Shown one piece after another: positions 25,726-36,976 of a stretch of 64,000 nt of DNA. The notes beneath the pieces were generated by a model. The model did no database searches. It saw only the letters and a list, made by a program, of their open reading frames with translations, and was not told the origin of the DNA. The position numbers and the translations under genes were made by a program. Source of the DNA: Brugia malayi. Lineage: Eukaryota > Nematoda > Chromadorea > Rhabditida > Onchocercidae. The stretch lies in assembly GCF_000002995.4 (NCBI RefSeq), contig NW_025062479.1, positions 24,420,221 through 24,484,220 of the forward strand, read 5' to 3'. Position 1 is the first letter of the stretch, and each line of letters begins with the position of its first letter.

Positions 25726-26615
25726 ATCTAGTAACGTAACGTGAATTAGAACTAAACATAGTAATATAAACGATAACGTGACGTGAATAAAGTTGAATGC
25801 AGTAATGTAACCGATAATGTGACGTAAATAAAATTAAACGCAGTAATATAAACGACAACGTGACGTGAATAAAATTCGACGTAGTAATATAAAGACAACG
25901 TGACGTGAACAAAATTCGACGTAGTAATATGAAGATAACGTGACGTGAGTAAAATTGGACGTAGTGATATAAAGGCAACGTGACGTGAATAAAATTCGAC
26001 GTAGTAATACAAAGATAACGTGACGTGAGTAAAATTGGATGTAGCAATATAAAGATAACGTGACGTGAATAAAATTCGACGTAGTAATATAAAGACAACG
26101 TGACGTGAATAAAATTCGACGTGGTAATATAAAGACAACGTGACGTGAATAAAATTCGACGTAGTAATACAAAGATAACGTGACGTGAATAAAATTCGAC
26201 GTAGTAATACAAAGATAACGTGACGTGAGTAAAATTGGATGTAGCAATATAAAGATAACGTGACGTGAATAAAATTCGACGTAGTAATATAAAGACAACG
26301 TGATGTGAATAAAATTCGACGTAGTAATACAAAGATAACGTGACGTGAATAAAATTGGATGTAGCAATATAAAGATAACGTGACGTGAGTAAAATTGGAT
26401 GTAGCAATATAAAGATAACGTGACGTAAGTAAAATTGGATGTAGCAATATAAAGATAACGTGACGTGAATAAAATTCGACGTAGTAATACAAAGATAACG
26501 TGACGTGAGTAAAATTGGATGTAGTAATATAAAGATAACGTGACGTGAATAAAATTGGATTTAGCAATATAAAGATAACGTGACGTGAATAAAATTCGAC
26601 GTGGTAATACAAACG
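25726..26615. repeat. 40-bp minisatellite with TGACGTGA motif
   Basis: About 22 copies of a 40-bp unit starting AACGTGACGTGAATAAAATT. Two interspersed subtypes differ in the middle: TTCGACGTAGTAATA and TTGGATGTAGCAATA. The unit is regular enough that all three minus-strand frames stay open with a 40-residue period, so those frames are not genes. Every unit carries TGACGT, the core of bZIP (CREB/ATF) sites. Confidence 0.95.
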
Positions 26616-28381
26616 ATAATAAAGGATGGAATGTTTCATTTGCAAATTTATTTATTTCTTAACTTTTGGTCAAATTTTTTTTCACGTCCGTCTTTTCACT
26701 TAAGTATATAGCTTTCTCTTTCTTTTTTTTTTTTTTGTTTTGGGAACAAAACTTTTTTATTCTTTTACTAATTATTATTACCTTTTGAAAATTGTAACAT
26801 CAAAAGATGCATTCCCAATTTGTATAAAAGAATCGAAAAAATAAAAATAATAATGAAAATTCTGTTTCTTTTTCATTACGTAATTTAATTATTAATTTCA
26901 GTTCATTTTTATTAAATTATATTCAAATAAGAAAATAAAATTTTCAGTATTTATATGACTCAAAAATTAAAATAAAAGTTACATTAGAATTTGTTTAATT
27001 TTTTTTTTTCTATATGATCTAATTTTGAATAATTTTTATTTATTATTTTTTTTTTTCATTTTTTGAAAGTTGTAACTGCGAAAGTTAAAATTTAATTTTA
27101 ACTTTTAACTTTAACAAATTTTAACTTTTCATTCTCTTTTAAAATTATTTTTAATATAAATTGTTATTAAATATTTTTCAATTTTGCAATAATAATATAA
27201 CAAAATTGCTGTTTCATTTAAAATTTTCATCATTACTTTATCATTTTTTTCACTTTATTTATACCTCCGATAATTTATCATCAAATATTTCTCATTTACT
27301 TCAACAGCAATTTTCTCACGTCTTCACGTCTTCACGAGTGATACGTTTACTTTACTTTAGTGATAATATAAAACGAGTACTAAATATCTCATTTGGAAAA
27401 AAAATTAATTTTAAAAAACGATGAACGATAATTATTATCGAAATTTCTTCTATAAATGACCAATATTTTATCTGTTTTCATGTGTTAAATATTTTGTTAG
27501 CTTATTTAGCCATTTACATTGTAAAATGATAAGAATAGGAAAATATTTTTGATTTTGATTATTTCAAAAAAAAATTTTTTGAAACAAAAAAAATTTTCCA
27601 TTCTCGAATAAAAACTAATTTTCTCTTCTAGCTTCATAATTTTACACTATTTTATATTTTTCTTCCAAATTTTTTTTTCCAATTTTTCATTCTCGAAGAA
27701 GTAATAGGTTCATATTTTTTTTTCTTTTCTAATAAAAAATTTGATATGGATCAAATGTTAGGCATATCATACAAAAGTTTTATCAATTGATAAAATAATT
27801 TGTTATATGAAACATTGTTGAAATGAATACAAATACAATTCAGGTTGAAAAAAAAAAAAAAAAAAAATCGAGAACAATTCAAGATCATAATAAGAAATTA
27901 ATTTATTTTGATATAGATCAAATTAAAATTTTTTTCATATAGATCGAATTAAAATTTTTCGCGCAAATGTGGTGCACACAAACATTTGCGCACCATTTCT
28001 ATTTAAATTTTTTTGATGCTATTGCGCAAAAATTTCTCCACTATTACATATATGAAAATATACTGATTTAATATTTGTGATAAATTTTTAATTTAATTTT
28101 AGAAGTTTAAATTATATTTTTTCCCATTTGTAATTTAATTACTCTTTTAAATTAATATAATTATAATGTCGATATTATTTTTATTTTTTAATTATAATGT
28201 CTAAATTATATTTTTTCCCATCTGTAATTTAATTACTCTTTTAAATTAATATAATTATAATGTTCATATTCCAGTATTAAATAAATAAAATTATACAAAA
28301 AAAAATTTTTTGTTTTTTTTGAAAGATTCTAAAATGTTATTTACTCATTTAATTGTTGTTTTACTAATTTACCAATAAATA
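26616..28381. other. AT-rich intergenic sequence
   Basis: No gene seen. Contains a roughly 96-bp direct duplication (copies near 28,107 and 28,203, sharing TTATATTTTTTCCCAT) and a perfect inverted repeat at 27,961-27,991. TTTATT at 28,382-28,387 just past the right edge is AATAAA on the minus strand, a candidate poly(A) signal for the gene ending at 28,463. Confidence 0.55.
27961..27991. repeat. Perfect 10-bp inverted repeat
   Basis: Arms GCGCAAATGT and ACATTTGCGC separated by 11 bases could form a stable hairpin in either strand. No gene end is adjacent, so a role is not evident. Confidence 0.7.
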
Positions 28382-28462
28382 TTTATTCATTATTTTCCGG
28401 TATTTTCTGTTAAACATAATTGATGTGTCAATTCATTTAAATGTAAATAGAAGTGAAATTAA

Positions 28463-28945
28463 TTAAAAAGATGGTATTGTTGTAATAGTAAAATTCATTT
28501 TTGATAATTCTTGAAAGAGTTCCGTATTTATGCTTGAATTTAATTCGGAAAATGGTAATGCAAATGGATCTGATGAATTTGAAATTGATTGATTGGATGA
28601 TAACGGAAACGAATCAAGTAAATTTGATGCCGTAGAATTTAATTTTTCCACATTTGAAATCTGAAAAATGCATTTAGTTAAACAATAAAAAAAAAAAAAC
28701 AAGAATTAAAAAATGTGTCTTAAAGCAATTTTTTTCAGGTTTATCAAAAAAGATGTCGAATACATCATCTAAACCGGAATTTTTATATAACCGGAAAACT
28801 AGCATCAACAATTTGCTAATTTAAAATTTCATTAAAATGACAGAGAAAAAATTACTTTACGGCCATAATGAGCTATGGTACTTTGAAATCCAACAGCAAA
28901 TAGTAGCAGAATTATTGATAAAAGAGAAATTGAATTCTTTGCCAT
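28463..28945 (-). CDS. Small putative secreted Ser/Asn-rich protein
   Basis: Two exons, 28945-28856 and 28660-28463, joined in phase 0 (CGTAAA|GTAATT donor, TTTTTCAG acceptor), encode 95 aa. The first exon is a signal peptide: MAKNS, a long Leu/Ile stretch, then a small-residue end (FQSTIA) near residue 25. The mature part, about 70 residues, is rich in Ser and Asn (SSNQSISNSS) with several N-x-S/T sequons and has no Cys. I do not recognise a family. The ATG lies nine bases behind an acceptor-like TTTAG, and AATAAA on this strand lies about 75 nt after the stop. These flanks and the clean signal peptide support a real gene; secretion is inferred, function unknown. Confidence 0.72.
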
Positions 28946-28954
28946 AATTTCTTG

Positions 28955-28961
28955 CTAAACT
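28955..28961 (-). promoter_or_regulatory. Putative spliced-leader acceptor
   Basis: Minus strand GTTTAG ends ten bases before the ATG at 28,945, leaving a short leader CAAGAAATT. No exon is visible upstream, which fits trans-splicing. Confidence 0.4.
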
Positions 28962-31494
28962 TAAAATGAATAATTCATTTATTATTATAAATTTTTTAAG
29001 AGTTAAATAAATTTTCCGTCAAAATTGTACTTTCATTTCATTGTTTATTTGTTTTAATTCAATTCTTTATGGCAATATTTAGTCTAAATTTTTTCATAAC
29101 GTAAAATATCAATGAAATTTTCAAAAAAATTAAGTGATTTGATAAGATAAAATGTTAACTCTAACTGAAAAATAAATCATTTCATATTTAATTATCAGAT
29201 TATTTGGGCAGAAATTCTTTTGATTTTATCATTTCATATCAAATAAATCTAATAAAGAAAATAGAAAAAAAATTTTTTTTTTTGAAATTTAACATTTTTT
29301 AAATTATTTTATTCAATAAATAGATAATTTAAATATTAATGATTAAAATTTGCCATTTAGCCATGCAGCACTCCCAGCTGAATTCGAACAAAGAAAAATG
29401 ATAAAATTCAAAAAAAAAAAAAAAATAAAAAAGAAATAAAAGCAAAAAAAGACAATTCAAGAAAATGAATTTAGTTATTTTATAAACTTAAAAATTATTT
29501 TGAAAAAACTGATTGAAAAGTTGATGCAAAATGATTATTAGCAGTAAACTTAAAATTTGAATAAATTTCAATTCCAATACAAAAAAAAAACCTTAATGAT
29601 ATGAAATATGAGCAGCTAATTTGATATTTGAAGTACTGGAAGAGATTATTATTATCATTTTTTTTTAATCTTTAAATAATGATATATGAAATAACCTTTA
29701 CCTGTGAATTAGTCTATCTGTAAAATAAAATAGTTTATTTAATTTTTGTTTTCAAGTTAAATAATAGTAGAAGGACAGATGAAAATGGATTAATCGGATT
29801 AGTTTAACAGCAATTTTTGAAAAAGTAAACGAAAACAGGATTTAATGATCCGGAAATACGAACAGCTAATTTGATATTTCAAGCATTGAAATAGATTATT
29901 TTCATTTTGTAATCTTCAAATAATGATAATCTAATAATTGTATCAAAGTTATTCAATTTCTTTTAAGGTTTTTTTTTTTTTTTTTGATAAACAATCAGTA
30001 AAGAACTGTGTTTTAAATTTATTATTTTTGAAAGATAAGAAAATAAATATAAACTTAAAATAAATATTAGCTCAGTTTCACCTAACTTAAAGAATTGATA
30101 AATAATTTTGCTTAAACAATTGATAAATAAACTCGAGAATAAAATGGTGATTTAAAAAAATAAAAAAAAAAAAACAATTCTTTATCTATTTTGGTTTTAA
30201 AATTAAAAGAATGTACTAAGTTTTCATACATTTTCCAATTTAAATTTTAATTTTACTAGTAAATACGCGAAAAGTTTGCAGTAAATAATTTTTAAATTAT
30301 ATTTTTTTTAATTATATTAAATAATTTATCTTGTATTGCTTTTTTCATGCTTTCTAATACTTAGAGATGCAATAATGTTTGAATCAATAAAAATTGTTTA
30401 AAAAAATTTTAATAAAATTAATAAATGATAAATTAACTAAATCTGTTCATAGTTAATATTAAAGATTATAATAATAAATTTGCGATTATATTAAAATCTG
30501 GCAACTTTGAGATTAAAGTAAAACTAATGTTATTAACAAAGATTAGCTTTGAATGAATAATAAAGCAATAAATTTTTAATTGTAATTTCATATTTGTTTA
30601 TGAAGTAATAATATATGTTCGTGTTGTTATCAATATAATCATTCATTTCTTACTGATAACAATTGTTCAAAGTGATAAGCGATAATGATAATCACCAAAA
30701 TATTATACAACATCTATTTCTGTACCATTGGTATGTTCGAAAATAAAATAATTGATGAAATAATCATAATAAATAATAAAATAATGATAAAATAAGTGAT
30801 TTATAAAATAATTGATATAATTTATTAATTAATTTTCATATGCTTTAGCAATATGAAATACCTATTCAAATTAAGCAAATAATGATTTTAATAATATCGG
30901 CAACTGATTTAATCAACTAAATGATAAATTTTTAAAATTTCAATTGATATTTACAAATATAAAATGAAACTTCATGAATGTACAACATGAATGAGATGTA
31001 GAAATATATTTAGTTTCAATTTTAACTTAATTCACATTTCAGAAATGATTGCCGAATTTGTTTTATAAAGGCTGAATTATTGTAAAGAAACTTAAACTTG
31101 AATATTTAAACAATATATTGAAAAAGCAAAAAATATTAATTATTAAAACTTTATATATTAAATCATAAAAAGAATGAAATTATATATTTTAAATGAAATA
31201 TTAAAAAATATAATTCGAGAAATTAGACGATTATCGCTCATACGGCTATTCGGTATTTCATTGCCTGAATTTGCATCGCAACTAATAGCAATTACTAGCA
31301 GGTGGCAGAAAAATTAATTAAGCAATTACGTGTTCTTAACAACAATGAGAGAATTAATCGAGATAAAATTGTTGAAACCTGCTATACATTTGCTTTATAA
31401 ATTAATTTTCATCCCTATTGTTTTCTATCATATTCTAATAATTAAACGACATTCAATTGATTGTCCATGGCTAAAATACTATTTTCAAGAGCCA
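28962..31494. other. AT-rich intergenic sequence; no gene seen
   Basis: Unique AT-rich sequence. Two related segments near 29,595-29,720 and 29,850-29,945 share CAGCTAATTTGATATTT, a small diverged duplication. No supported exon. Confidence 0.5.
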
Positions 31495-32160
31495 GAAAGT
31501 GGTTGCAAGCAAGTAGTGACAAGTGGTAGCAAGTGGTTACAGATGATGACAAGTAGTGACATGTGGTAGCAAGTGGTTACAGATGATGACAAGTAGTGAC
31601 ATGTGGTAGCAAGTGGTTACAGATGATGACAAGTAGTGACATGTGGTAGCAAGTGGTTACAGATGATGACAAGTAGTGACATGTGGTAGCAAGTGGTTGC
31701 AGATGGTAGAAAATGGCGATAGTTGGAAGATAGTGATGAACGATAAGATGTGATAGCAAATAGTGGCAGGTGGCAGCAAGTGAAAGCATTGATGACTACT
31801 GGTGGTAAGTGGGTTTACAGGTGGTAGTAGGTGGTGGTGAACGCTAAAATGGTATCAGGTAGTTGCAGGTGGTAGCAAGTGGTAAGAAGGGTCGTAAATG
31901 GTGGCAAGTGGTTGAAGGTGGTAACAAGTGTAAAGAGGTAGTTGGAGATTGTGGCAAGTGGTTGAAGGTCGTGATAAGTAGTAAAAAGTGGTAAGAAGTA
32001 GTTGTGAGTGGTGGTAAGTGGTTGAAGGTGGTGACAAGTAGTAACAAATGGCAAGGGTTGTGCAGGTGGTGGCAAGTAGTAGCAAGTGCTAAGAAAGGTT
32101 GTAGGTGGGGACAAGGGTTGCAGGTGGTGACAAATAGTAGCAAGTACTGACAGCTGATAG
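31495..32160. repeat. 40-bp minisatellite grading into GGTGGTAGCAAGTGG-type repeats
   Basis: Five nearly identical 40-bp copies (AAGTAGTGACATGTGGTAGC plus AAGTGGTTACAGATGATGAC) from about 31,511 to 31,710 pass into a long degenerate region of AAGTGGTNG/GGTGGTAGCAAGT words. The plus strand is strongly G-over-C biased and purine-rich through the whole block. Minus-strand frames of Thr/His/Leu/Pro type are artefacts of the repeat. Confidence 0.9.
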
Positions 32161-33311
32161 TCATGCATATGGACTGAAACCGGATTGCGATCCTTCCTGA
32201 TATTGCGAAACCGAATGAGATTTAGCCAGATTCATTCGTTGCATATGATTAGCAAAAAATTTAATGTTTGCTTATAGTTGTCGTTGTATTAAAGTGTTGT
32301 CTTCCTAAACTGTTTCCTCTGATACCTGAACGCCACTTGCAATCACCTGCTACGAAAATTTTCCGGTTACAGCCACATATATAATAATTTACTAATACCG
32401 GGACTGTTCATCCGATGTAAATGATATTCCGAAATAACTTCGAATGAAGTTAGAAATACCGTAGCTCGAACCGTATACGGTGGATCAAACAGAAGGAAAT
32501 ATCCAACATTGGTAGTTCATAATTGTTTTTCTACTTTTTTATTTTCCATTAATTTTACTAACATTAAAAATGTGGCATTCCGATTAAATTCATATTTCAG
32601 GTATTACTTTAAAAAAACATTACATTTAATTAAGTGGAATTTAGCACCACTTGCTACTACCTGCTACTAATTTATATGCTTCAAAAACAATAACTACCTT
32701 TTCAAATTAAACAAATATTTTCACAATAAGCAAAATGGATAATTTGGTTAAATAAAAAAAATATGAATAAATAAATGTTAATATTAGTTAAGCAAATATT
32801 AAACAGATGGCAAATATAGATAATAAATGTTAATTTAATTTAAAAAATAATAAATCTTTAAACATGAAATAGAATTTTAAAATTGTATCAAATTTAATAT
32901 TGGAATGAGGTACAGAAATATTTCTTTTTTTTTTATTGTTACATTATAAAATTTGAATTATAATAGATGGTAGTAGGTAGCAGCAGTGATACGCGGTGGT
33001 AACAACATTGAATTATTGTTAAGAAAATTAAATTCAAATTAAATATTTCAATAAGTATTGAAAAACAAATTTAATGTATTTCATATAGCTATTCATCACT
33101 TTTTTTTTGCTTTTGTTTTGCTAACAATTGTAAGTGGAAAGTATATGAAATTCGTTAGGTTTATGTTTTAAATTTCAAACTGTAATAAGTCAAACTGTAA
33201 TTTTCATTTATCAATCCACAATGAAAAAAAAAATTCGTTTAAAATCATTGCATAAATTTGATGAAAAATATTTTGGCGTTTTAATTGTGGTAAATTTTGA
33301 CAATTTCAATA
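32161..33311. other. Intergenic; a GC-balanced island at 32,170-32,510
   Basis: The first 350 bases are clearly less AT-rich than their surroundings. The minus strand holds an uninterrupted 48-codon frame from about 32,513 to a stop at 32,367, with residues such as YFLLFDPPYTVRATVFLTSF. It has no ATG at its start and no AG acceptor before the preceding in-frame TGA, so it is not annotated as a gene. It may be a relic. The rest is AT-rich with nothing recognised. Confidence 0.4.
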
Positions 33312-33945
33312 TTTGTTCAGTGTGATTTACTTTTACGGCTTTAAATTTACTTTTGAAAAGTATGTAAAAAATACAGCAAAAATGGAAGTGATAATGGTGA
33401 TACAATTCAAAAGTCATTTCATATATCAATTTAAAATTAATTAATTAAAAAACAAGCAACTTCACCTTATATTATTTTACAGTATATTTACAGTATACCA
33501 AATACTTACTCTACAATATTTGTTCAATGTGATTTACTTTTACGGCTTTAAATTTACTTTTGAAAAGTATGTAAAAATTACAGCAAAAATGGAAGTGATA
33601 ATAATGATGCAATTCAAAAGTCATTTCATATATCAATTTAAAATTAATTAATTAAAAAACAAGCAACTTCACCTTATATTATTTTACAGTATATTTACAG
33701 TATACCAAATACTTACTCTACAATATTTGTTCAATGTGATTTACTTTTACGTCTTTAAATTTACTTTGGAAAGAATGTAAAAAATACAGCAAAAATGGAA
33801 GTGATAATGGTGATACAATTCAAAAGTCATTTTATATATCAATTTAAAATTAATTAATTAAAAAACAAGCAACTTCACTTATATTATTTTACAGTATATT
33901 TACAGTACACTTACAGTATGCCAAATACTTACTCTACTCTTATAT
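33312..33945. repeat. Triplicated segment of about 207 bp
   Basis: Three direct copies starting near 33,313, 33,520 and 33,727. Each begins TTGTTCARTGTGATTTACTT and contains ATACAGCAAAAATGGAAGTG and TTTACAGTATATTTACAGTA. Copies differ by a few substitutions and small indels, indicating fairly recent duplication. Confidence 0.92.
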
Positions 33946-35273
33946 CTGCTTAAAATTTTTTCATAATAAAAAATTAAATTAAAATCAAAAGTGAAATTAG
34001 TAAGAAAGATCGAAAAAAAAAATGAAATAATACGGGTTAAAAAAAAAAAAAAACTTTAGGTTAAAATTTTTTCCTTCTTTTTACTAAAATTTAAGAAGAA
34101 AAAAGAAATCCGAGAAAAAAGTTTCATATTGAATAATTAATAATTGCTCATCAATTCAATGTGAAATTTAATTTCAATTTAAAAATTAATTTTTCTATAA
34201 ATTGCTAAATTGTCATAAAATTTCACTCTAAAACTCATATTATTGTCAAAATTAAAATTTTGATTTCAATAGATGAACCAAAGAAATATTTGTGTAATTA
34301 TTTTACGAAAAAATAATTTTGATCTAAAATTGACAGAATTATCGGTGAATTTGAGCATATCAAAAGTGTTAAACTAAATAATTCGAAATTTTTCAATAAC
34401 TATAAAAGAATGTCACATTGATGTGACATAATCCAACCTATATGTAAACGAGAAAAATTATTGTTAACGACATTAGCGCCCGTATCATTGCGCTAACCTA
34501 TTGCATTCATTTAATTTTAATTGAAAGTATTCAAATAATTATTTAGAAGCATACTGAAATAAAATTTTACAAAAAAAAAAAAAAAAATTGTTTCATTTCA
34601 AATTTAAGGTAAAGAAAGAAAAGAATATTGGAAGACATACTTAAATGATATAATTAATGCATTTATACAATTATAAGTATTTGTTTGTTTGTTTGTTTTT
34701 GTTTACTTATTTCAATTGATGTTTTGTTTAAATTTTTTATTCTATCCAATACATGTACTTCTATTGAAAGAGTTATTTAACTTTTTTTTTTTTTGAAATT
34801 GTGTGCCATGGAATTAGCTTTTTTTACTTGTCATTATGTTAAAGCAATTGAATTGTATGAAATAATTATTATAAATCATTTTGTTGGATTTTCATTACTT
34901 TTGATTTAAGTGAAATAATTATTCGATATTTTATCGGTTTTTTGATTTAGATGAAACATTTTATGAGATTTTTTACATTCGAAATGTTAATTACTTCGTT
35001 GTTATTTGATGATAAATTAGCTAATAAAAATAAATAAATTAGCCAATAAAAATAAATAAATAAATAAAATGAATGTGAAAGTTATTTCTGAATGACATTT
35101 GTAATTAATTCATAGAAATGAATAGATTTGATTTAGTTCATTAAATAATGAACAAGAATACTGGAAATAGATAATGAGTCAAATTCTTAATTAGCTAATG
35201 CTATCGATTAACTGAACTTTCCAGAATTGTATTTCAGGATTCGACCGGAACGTCTTTTTCTTAGTTTTTTTTT
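33946..35273. other. AT-rich intergenic sequence; no gene seen
   Basis: No exon supported. A short less AT-rich patch near 34,465-34,505 (GCGCCCGTATCATTGCGC) shows nothing recognisable. Confidence 0.5.
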
Positions 35274-35507
35274 CTAAGTTACGATTTTGGAGGATTTTCT
35301 GCATTTCCGTTCTTCAGCATTGGGGTCTCTTGGGGTCATTTTTGGTGATGGAGAAGATATTTCGGGATGGCAAAGTTCGTGAATGTCGCAAAGTGTTTTG
35401 AAATATAGTCTACCTTGGGGTTTCACGTATTTTACTGATAATTGAAAGGTCATCTGAGCTGAAAGTAATTGAAAGGTTATCTGAATTAAAACTAATTGAA
35501 AGGTCAT
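35274..35507 (-). CDS. Doubtful open frame, possible terminal exon
   Basis: A 77-codon minus-strand frame in locally GC-balanced sequence. The C-terminal 50 residues look protein-like (GRLYFKTLCDIHELCHPEIS, then PSPKMTPRDPNAEE and a basic RKCRKSSK end). The upstream part is a translation of a short tandem repeat (AATTGAAAGGTCATCTGA words). An acceptor-like CAATTATCAG precedes the protein-like part at about 35,440. No signal peptide, no recognised family and no partner exon nearby. It could be the last exon of an unseen gene, a relic, or chance. Confidence 0.22.
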   Translation of the reverse strand: MTFQLVLIQITFQLLSAQMTFQLSVKYVKPQGRLYFKTLCDIHELCHPEISSPSPKMTPRDPNAEERKCRKSSKIVT

Positions 35508-36323
35508 TTAAATCATACTTTGACTTATCAATGTGACTAACTCACTTTACTTTACTTAAAGTATTTTTTCTATTAATTGCTTTGTCTTTTCATTGCAATT
35601 GCTAATAAATTTAACTGAACTTCCATTTCAAACTTGAATTTTATAAGTTTGGCGGAGAACCAATCATTGATTCACAAATATTTATCAAAATAAAAATATA
35701 TGTATGTGAACAAGTTCTTAGCAAATTAATTGTAAACAAACATATTCTTATCATTTCACCTTTTAAAATTTAGAAATTACATCATCTTATACATATAATT
35801 ATTTTAAAAATATTTCTTCGTATTTCATTTTGCTAAAATAATTCGCTTTCTGTTTATTATGATCGATACAAAATTATAGGATTGTAAAGAATTTGCATAT
35901 TTTATTATTTTAATTGTTGTAATTTAAATTAAGGAAAGGAAAGCAATGATTATTGTTAAGTTAAATGAATTAAATTTAAAAAAAAAAAAGACTAATAAAA
36001 TGTTAACAAAATGGAAAAAATTTTTAAATTATATTACTTTTGAATTGAAATATTTCAAATTTTTTAAATTATATTACTTTTGAATTGAAATATTTTAAAT
36101 TTGCTGCTACATTAATGTTTTTACTCCAATGAAACAATAAAAGTTTGAGCTAAATAATAGTTGCTTAATTAAAATATTACTAAATGAATTACTCAAAATT
36201 TACTTATGACAATTTGAATATTAATTTCTCGAACTGAAAAGAGCGCCTAAATGTCATAAAGGTCAAATGATCATGATTTTTTTTTTTTTTTTGTGAACTG
36301 ATCTAATTCAAATTAATGAAAGC
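35508..36323. other. AT-rich intergenic sequence; no gene seen
   Basis: Contains a direct duplication of about 45 bp near 36,015-36,105 (AAATTATATTACTTTTGAAT twice). It is the upstream flank of the next gene; no promoter element recognised. Confidence 0.5.
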
Positions 36324-36335
36324 AAAAATTTTCAG
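36324..36335 (+). promoter_or_regulatory. Spliced-leader acceptor abutting the start codon
   Basis: AAAAATTTTCAG ends exactly at the base before ATG at 36,336. TTTTCAG is the consensus acceptor in nematodes, and no upstream exon is seen, so trans-splicing with essentially no leader is the simplest reading. Confidence 0.55.
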
Positions 36336-36801
36336 ATGTCCTCCAAAACACTGTCACATATTCTTGTCATTATTATACTTTCTGTAAATCTGATGTTATT
36401 GTCGTGTTATAAAATATCAAATGCTAATTCAATAAGGTTATAATTAAAATTTTTTTCTCATTCAAAATTTCAATTTTTTTTTTTCTTCAAAATTTTAATA
36501 GAAATAATAAAATTAAGTATTACTTTTTTTTTTTTTTTTTTATGCCTCAAATTTACTCATTTTTTCTAGCAAACGAAATAAGCGGCAATTTCACGGCGGT
36601 AATGACTTTGGCTTCATTTCCGTTCCATTCTTCAACTATGCCTGGGGCAAACATTATTATAGTCCTTATGGCTGGGGAATGCCATGGCATACATTTGGGC
36701 CTCGTTACGGAGTAAGGCGACGTTTCTGGCGAAGGCGTTGGGAAAGCTCAGGTGGATTTCATGACGGTTTCGGATTTCACGGCGATTTTGATGGTCCGTA
36801 A
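36336..36801 (+). CDS. Small putative secreted Trp/Arg/Gly-rich protein
   Basis: Two exons, 36336-36436 and 36570-36801, joined in phase 2 (AATAAG|GTTATA and TTTTTCTAG|CAAACG), give 110 aa. Residues 1-25 are a signal peptide or signal anchor (MSSKTLSHILVIIILSVNLM, then LLSC). A dibasic stretch KRNKR at about 35-39 could be a pro-peptide cleavage site. The mature part is rich in Gly, Trp, Tyr, Phe and His, with PYGWGMPWHTFGPRYG, a highly basic core VRRRFWRRRW at about 82-91, and a C-terminal GFHDGFGFHGDFDGP with repeated F-H-G. AATAAA follows at 36,971. The family is not recognised. The Trp/Arg cluster resembles cationic antimicrobial or peptide-hormone precursors in composition only. Confidence 0.75.
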
Positions 36802-36970
36802 TACGGTTGATGAATGCTGTGTAATCGATTTCCTGAAAATTGAAATTGGAAATGATACGGAATTATTGCTACGCATATATTATCGTATAATATATGATTG
36901 ATTGTTTGTGTAGAAAATTTTGAAAATTTTAAAGTGACAAACGAATAATGTTAAATCTTTTGAAATATGT

Positions 36971-36976
36971 AATAAA
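36971..36976 (+). terminator. Candidate poly(A) signal
   Basis: AATAAA 170 nt after the stop of the Trp/Arg-rich gene. Confidence 0.5.

Noticed and set aside
25718..26645. Three minus frames of 177-297 codons
   Set aside because: Shadows of the 40-bp array. All three frames stay open together, which shows absence of stops in the unit, not coding.
31577..32168. Thr/His/Leu/Pro-rich minus frames
   Set aside because: They are translations of AAGTGG/GGTGGTAG repeats in several frames at once.
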